A model generated the notes under the pieces. It was not told the origin of the DNA. It saw nothing but the letters and a program-made list of their open reading frames with translations, and made no database searches. A stretch of DNA of 64,000 nt from Amycolatopsis sp. 2-15 (lineage in GTDB: Bacteria; Actinomycetota; Actinomycetes; Mycobacteriales; Pseudonocardiaceae), in contig NZ_CP127294.1 in assembly GCF_030285625.1 (NCBI RefSeq), positions 5,736,001 through 5,800,000 on the forward strand, read 5' to 3'. Within the stretch, counting starts at the first letter, position 1; each line of letters starts with the position of its first letter. Positions 60,597 through 64,000 of the stretch are shown here, piece after piece. The position numbers and the translations under genes are program-made.

Positions 60597-61073
60597 TCAG
60601 GCGCCCTCCACCGAACCGGGCGGCAGGAAGTCGACGTCGTGCAGCGCCGACACCCGGACGACCTCGGCCGGGTCCTCGAGGTCGTGCAGCTTGTCGAACA
60701 GTTCGGCGAGCCGCCCGGCCGGGCTCACCCAGAACAGCCCGCGGGTGATGCCTTCGCTGCGGTTGTAGTACGCGTGGGGCAGGCCCTTGGGCATCCGGAC
60801 CGTGTCGCCGGGGCCTGCGGTTTCCCACGCGCCGTCGAGGTAGAGGGTGAACACGCCTTCCAAAATGTAGATGTGCTCGTCCTGCGTCGGGTGCACGTGC
60901 GGCGGGACGCCGGTTCCGGGCGGGTCGAGGGTCTCGAACGCGAAGCTCGATTCGCTGGCCGCCTTCATCGAGTAGGTGTGCCCGAGCACGTTCCACACCT
61001 TGCCGCGCATGCTCTCCTGGGCGAGCGTGATCCCCTTCGGTAGGGGACCGAGCACGATTTCCTCGCCGGTCAT
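60597..61073 (-). CDS. Cupin domain protein
   Basis: 158 residues. Metal-binding cupin motif 1 PHVHPTQDEHIYILEG with both His and the Glu, motif 2 PGDTVRMPKGLPHAYYN. Single cupin, probably a dioxygenase, isomerase or binding protein. ATG at 61073 follows AGGAGGT. Convergent with the FAD monooxygenase; the two may act on the same aromatic compound, but that is guesswork. Confidence 0.88.
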   Translation of the reverse strand: MTGEEIVLGPLPKGITLAQESMRGKVWNVLGHTYSMKAASESSFAFETLDPPGTGVPPHVHPTQDEHIYILEGVFTLYLDGAWETAGPGDTVRMPKGLPHAYYNRSEGITRGLFWVSPAGRLAELFDKLHDLEDPAEVVRVSALHDVDFLPPGSVEGA

Positions 61074-61149
61074 GACACCTCCTGGCCCATGGTTCGTCAG
61101 CTACGCACTCTGCGCCACCCGCGTCCCGATGTACAACCGCCGGAGGGAT

Positions 61150-63873
61150 CTACCGGTCGTGCTCGGCCTTCGCCAGCCGCTCCTGCACGCGGGCGTGGCG
61201 GAACTGGTAGACGCCGCCGGCTTGCCGCAGGACACCGCGGCGGTGGGCGTCGTCGAGGAAGTGCATGAGCCGCCAGGGAAGCCGGCCGGTCGCGGCGAGC
61301 CAGAGGTGGTGGACGAAGTGGTTCCCCCAGGCGCGCGTCACCAGCACCGCCAGGCCGATGCCCCCGCCGAAACACACGCCGACCACGAACGGCAGCACCG
61401 GGTCCATCGCCGGAGGGAACACCTGGCCACCGGCGATCGCGCCGGCGAGGCCGTAACACACAGCGGCGACGCCACGGGCCATGAAGAACCCGAACAACGC
61501 TCCCGCCAGCCCGCCGGCGATCGCGAGCGCCAGGTCGAACCGGCCGCCCAGCACCGGCAGAAACCGCGTCTGAGCGGTGAACGCGAACGCGATCCCGTCG
61601 AACAGCCCCCCGGACACCAGGAAGGAGACCGACAGCGCGATCGCACCAGTCCGTTCGTTGCGCAGGATCGTCGTCGGGCTCGACACGCGGCTGGCGTCGA
61701 CGGGTTTCGCGAGCCACACGTGCACCGCGAACACCACGCCGAACACGAGCGCCAGGAAGACGACCAGCCCGGGGGGCAGCGACCAGCCCAGCCCGAGCAG
61801 GACGCCCACCACGGCGCCGACCGCGAACCGGCCGGCGAACTTGCCCGCGGCGCCGGCGAAACGCAGTTCGGTGCGCAGGGGCTCCGGCGGACGCCCGAAG
61901 CGGTGGGTCAGGTAACCGGCGCCGCCGAACGAGAGGGCGTAGATCGTGGCCAGCGCCGGCCCGTCGGACAACCAGCCGGTGGCGAGGAAGAACAGCGCGA
62001 TCAGCACACCGACCAGTCCGGCCCGGGTCCCGGCGGGAACCGTCCGGTGGAGCTGCCACCAGGCCAGGTCGCGGCTGCGTGCCCGCTCGAGGTGCCGGGC
62101 CAGAAAACCCAGCCAGCGGTTCGCCTGTGCTGCCGTGTACCGCCCGGACGGGCTGGTCTTCGGGTTCCGCCCCGGCGGCTGTGGCACCTGCGCGTAGGCG
62201 TGGGGGAGGAACGAATCGAGCAACTGAGCTTCCAGCGCCGCCGCGTCTTCCGCGGCGAGCAACTCCGCGGGATCCTCGCCGGGGCGGCCGTAGACGATTC
62301 GCGCGAGGTCGACCATCAACGGCGTCCGCAGCACGCGCCCCAACGGTCCGTCGGGGTCCCGGCGCAGCCGCTCGGCCACGGGACGCCAGCGGTCGGACCC
62401 GGCGCGTTCCCTCGCGGAGAGGTAGGTGATCGCCTCCTGGCGGCTGACGGGTTCGAGCCGCACCACGGTGGCCGAGCTCATCACCGTGCCGGATTCACGC
62501 GTCACTTGCTCGTACTCGGCGGAGCGGCAGGTCAGGACCAGCGAGCGGCCCACGGCCATGGTCTGGTCCAGCGCGTCGAGCGCCGCGACGCGCAAGTCGG
62601 CCGGCATCTCGTCGAGTCCGTCGAGGACGGGGACCACGTGGCCGCCGAGGACGAGCCGGGTGGGCGCGTCGGGCCCGTACTCGCGGGCGTTGAGCAGGGC
62701 CGGGTGGTTGTCGGCGAGCCGCGCCGCCAGCCACCGATCGAGGTGTTCGCGCCGCGGGTCCCACGAAGCCAGCGACAGCAGGACCGGTACCGGGGCGCCC
62801 GGGGTCCGGGTGCGCAGCAGCTCCAGCGTCAGCACCAGGGCGAGTACCGACTTTCCGGAGCCGGGATCGCCGAGCACGACCAGCTGCCGCACGGGCAGCT
62901 CCGAGTAGGTCTCCGCGATGTCGTCGAGGTCGCCCCGCAGAGCCGGCTTCCCCGGTCGCGCGCCGGCCGACCACCGCAGGGTGATCGGCTGCGGCCGGTG
63001 CAGTGAACGCAGCTCGGCTTCGGCCCGCCACTGCCACGTGACGGCTTCGGCCAGCTCCGTGACCGCACGGCCGAAGTGGTGATCCGGCGGGGATTCCGGC
63101 TCGGGCTCGAGGACGGGGGCGACGGCAACTGCGGCGGTGGGCGTGGCGTCGGCCAGGATCTGCTCGTGGAGCCGGCGCAGGTCCGGGTTCGGGTCTACGC
63201 CGAGCTCGTCGGCCAGCCGCCGGCGCAGGCCGTGGAACAGCTTCGAGGCCTCGGCGTAGCGGCCTTCCTCCGCGAGCGCGCGCATCAGTAACAGGTGGGA
63301 CGATTCGCGCAACGGGTGTTCACCGCAGAACGCGGTCAGCTCGCGGACCACCTCGCCCGTTTCGCCGAGCCGCAGCTGCCATTCCGCGCAGAGCTCGACG
63401 GCGTCGGCGCGCAGTTCGTCGAGCAGCGCGGCCCGGCCGGCCAGCGTGGTCGTCCGCAGCCCGTCGAGCGCCGGGCCGCGCCAGAGGGCGAGCGCGCCGC
63501 GGATCTCCTCGACGGCGTCGACGAGCTTCACCTGCCCGGCGAGCCCCCGCGCCGTCGCGACGTGGCGGCGGAACCGGAGCGAGTCGAGGTCGTCGGCGTC
63601 GGTCCGCAGGCGGTACCCGGGCCCGTCGGTGACGATCACCCCGCCGATCTCACCGAGCCGGGCTCGCAGCGCGGAAACACAGTTGCGCACCTGCTTCACC
63701 GCCGTCGTCGGTGGCTCGTCCTCCCACAGCGCTTCGATCATGCGCTCCACCGGCACGACCGAGTTGGGACTGAGCAGAAGGGCGGCGAGCGCCCGCTGCT
63801 GACGCGGGCTCACCAGGACGACCCGGTCCCCGTACGCCCGCACTTCCAGCGTCCCGAGAATCCGGAACCTCAT
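61150..63873 (-). CDS. SARP-type regulator fused to a NACHT ATPase and a membrane domain
   Basis: 907 residues. Order: winged helix (residues 1-95, SPRQQRALAALLLSPNSVVP), BTAD (100-245), linker, NACHT NTPase with Walker A GDPGSGKS (335-342) and Walker B VVPVLDGLDEM (413-423), and about eight membrane helices from residue 616 to about 860, then a basic tail. The ATG at 63873 is 7 bp from GAGGGGG; the upstream ATG at 63879 is only 1 bp from it. SARPs activate operons, often for antibiotics. The membrane part suggests a sensor that is held at, or released from, the membrane. Rare architecture; targets unknown. Confidence 0.85.
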   Translation of the reverse strand: MRFRILGTLEVRAYGDRVVLVSPRQQRALAALLLSPNSVVPVERMIEALWEDEPPTTAVKQVRNCVSALRARLGEIGGVIVTDGPGYRLRTDADDLDSLRFRRHVATARGLAGQVKLVDAVEEIRGALALWRGPALDGLRTTTLAGRAALLDELRADAVELCAEWQLRLGETGEVVRELTAFCGEHPLRESSHLLLMRALAEEGRYAEASKLFHGLRRRLADELGVDPNPDLRRLHEQILADATPTAAVAVAPVLEPEPESPPDHHFGRAVTELAEAVTWQWRAEAELRSLHRPQPITLRWSAGARPGKPALRGDLDDIAETYSELPVRQLVVLGDPGSGKSVLALVLTLELLRTRTPGAPVPVLLSLASWDPRREHLDRWLAARLADNHPALLNAREYGPDAPTRLVLGGHVVPVLDGLDEMPADLRVAALDALDQTMAVGRSLVLTCRSAEYEQVTRESGTVMSSATVVRLEPVSRQEAITYLSARERAGSDRWRPVAERLRRDPDGPLGRVLRTPLMVDLARIVYGRPGEDPAELLAAEDAAALEAQLLDSFLPHAYAQVPQPPGRNPKTSPSGRYTAAQANRWLGFLARHLERARSRDLAWWQLHRTVPAGTRAGLVGVLIALFFLATGWLSDGPALATIYALSFGGAGYLTHRFGRPPEPLRTELRFAGAAGKFAGRFAVGAVVGVLLGLGWSLPPGLVVFLALVFGVVFAVHVWLAKPVDASRVSSPTTILRNERTGAIALSVSFLVSGGLFDGIAFAFTAQTRFLPVLGGRFDLALAIAGGLAGALFGFFMARGVAAVCYGLAGAIAGGQVFPPAMDPVLPFVVGVCFGGGIGLAVLVTRAWGNHFVHHLWLAATGRLPWRLMHFLDDAHRRGVLRQAGGVYQFRHARVQERLAKAEHDR

Positions 63874-63951
63874 GCACATACCCCCTCGGTCTCAAGGCTA
63901 GCGCCCGGCGCCCGATCCGAAACGCGCAGGTCGGAGCCGCAGATGTCGAAG

Positions 63952-63969
63952 CGAGGACGAAACGAGGAC
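63952..63969. promoter_or_regulatory. SARP-type direct repeat upstream of the SARP-NACHT gene
   Basis: CGAGGAC-GAAA-CGAGGAC: the same heptamer twice with 4 bp between, an 11-bp period. That is the spacing of known SARP sites. It begins about 79 bp upstream of the start codon and suggests autoregulation. Confidence 0.55.
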
Positions 63970-64000
63970 GGCGTCGGCGACTCTGGGGACACGGCGAACG

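Noticed and set aside
60976..63006. 676-codon plus-strand open frame
   Set aside because: Antisense to the SARP-NACHT gene; Arg/His/Gln-rich with no domain.
1..64000. tRNA, rRNA, CRISPR arrays, prophage genes, origin or attachment sites
   Set aside because: Looked for on both strands; no cloverleaf, spaced repeats, integrase or phage structural genes were recognised.

Overview
The window reads as chromosome of a very GC-rich actinomycete. Third codon positions are almost all G or C, GTG starts are frequent, starts are preceded by GGAGG-type ribosome sites, and F420-dependent enzymes, ANTAR, BTAD/SARP and DevR-type proteins are all present. The mix points to Pseudonocardiaceae (Amycolatopsis-like); that is an inference from gene content, not a species identification. 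I saw no rRNA, tRNA, CRISPR array or intact mobile element. The only transposon trace is an IS5-type transposase fragment near 27.0 kb.

Layout. 0-9 kb: end of an acyl-CoA/HMG-CoA-lyase-like catabolic operon, a flavin reductase, an AraC regulator divergent from an aldehyde dehydrogenase plus luciferase-like oxidoreductase pair, an MmyB-type regulator and an amidase. 8.9-10.5 kb: a tight operon in which a sigma-70-like factor sits between two O6-alkylguanine-DNA alkyltransferases. 11-19.5 kb: an island resembling a mycobacterial DosR (dormancy) regulon, with a STAS protein, a DevR-like response regulator, an Acg-type nitroreductase, a DevS-like kinase, a DUF4389 membrane protein, an Rv1733c-like protein, a HesB-like protein and a GAF-ANTAR regulator. 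Two small related unknown proteins precede it. 19.9-23 kb: two consecutive divergent TetR/SDR pairs, each with its own palindromic operator. 23-31 kb: accessory region with a lipoprotein, a DUF1906 protein, a long non-coding stretch, a three-gene roadblock operon of unknown role, the IS5 relic, two DUF190 proteins, a perfect LexA box, a broken zinc-less alcohol dehydrogenase and an AraC regulator. 31-40.6 kb: second amidase, aquaporin-like channel, an acyl-CoA ligase / GAF-winged-helix regulator / aldehyde dehydrogenase / TetR operon behind a 19-bp palindrome, and a Cys/Met-type PLP enzyme. 40.6-47.1 kb: a PaoABC-like molybdenum aldehyde oxidase with a LuxR-type AAA regulator. 47.5-51.3 kb: F420 enzymes, MerR, LysR and an SDR. 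51.6-57.1 kb: a MFS / crotonase / acyl-CoA dehydrogenase / acyl-CoA synthetase operon divergent from a GntR regulator. 57.5-64 kb: a secreted protein and lipoprotein, a FAD monooxygenase, a cupin, and a large SARP-NACHT-membrane fusion protein.

A second theme is sequence integrity. Five otherwise well-conserved genes (amidase at 7.2 kb, DevS-like kinase, alcohol dehydrogenase, Cys/Met PLP enzyme, LuxR regulator) contain clean reading-frame changes, several of which would be explained by one base missing from a short G or C run. This looks more like uncorrected indel errors in the assembly than five independent gene deaths, but the sequence alone cannot decide.
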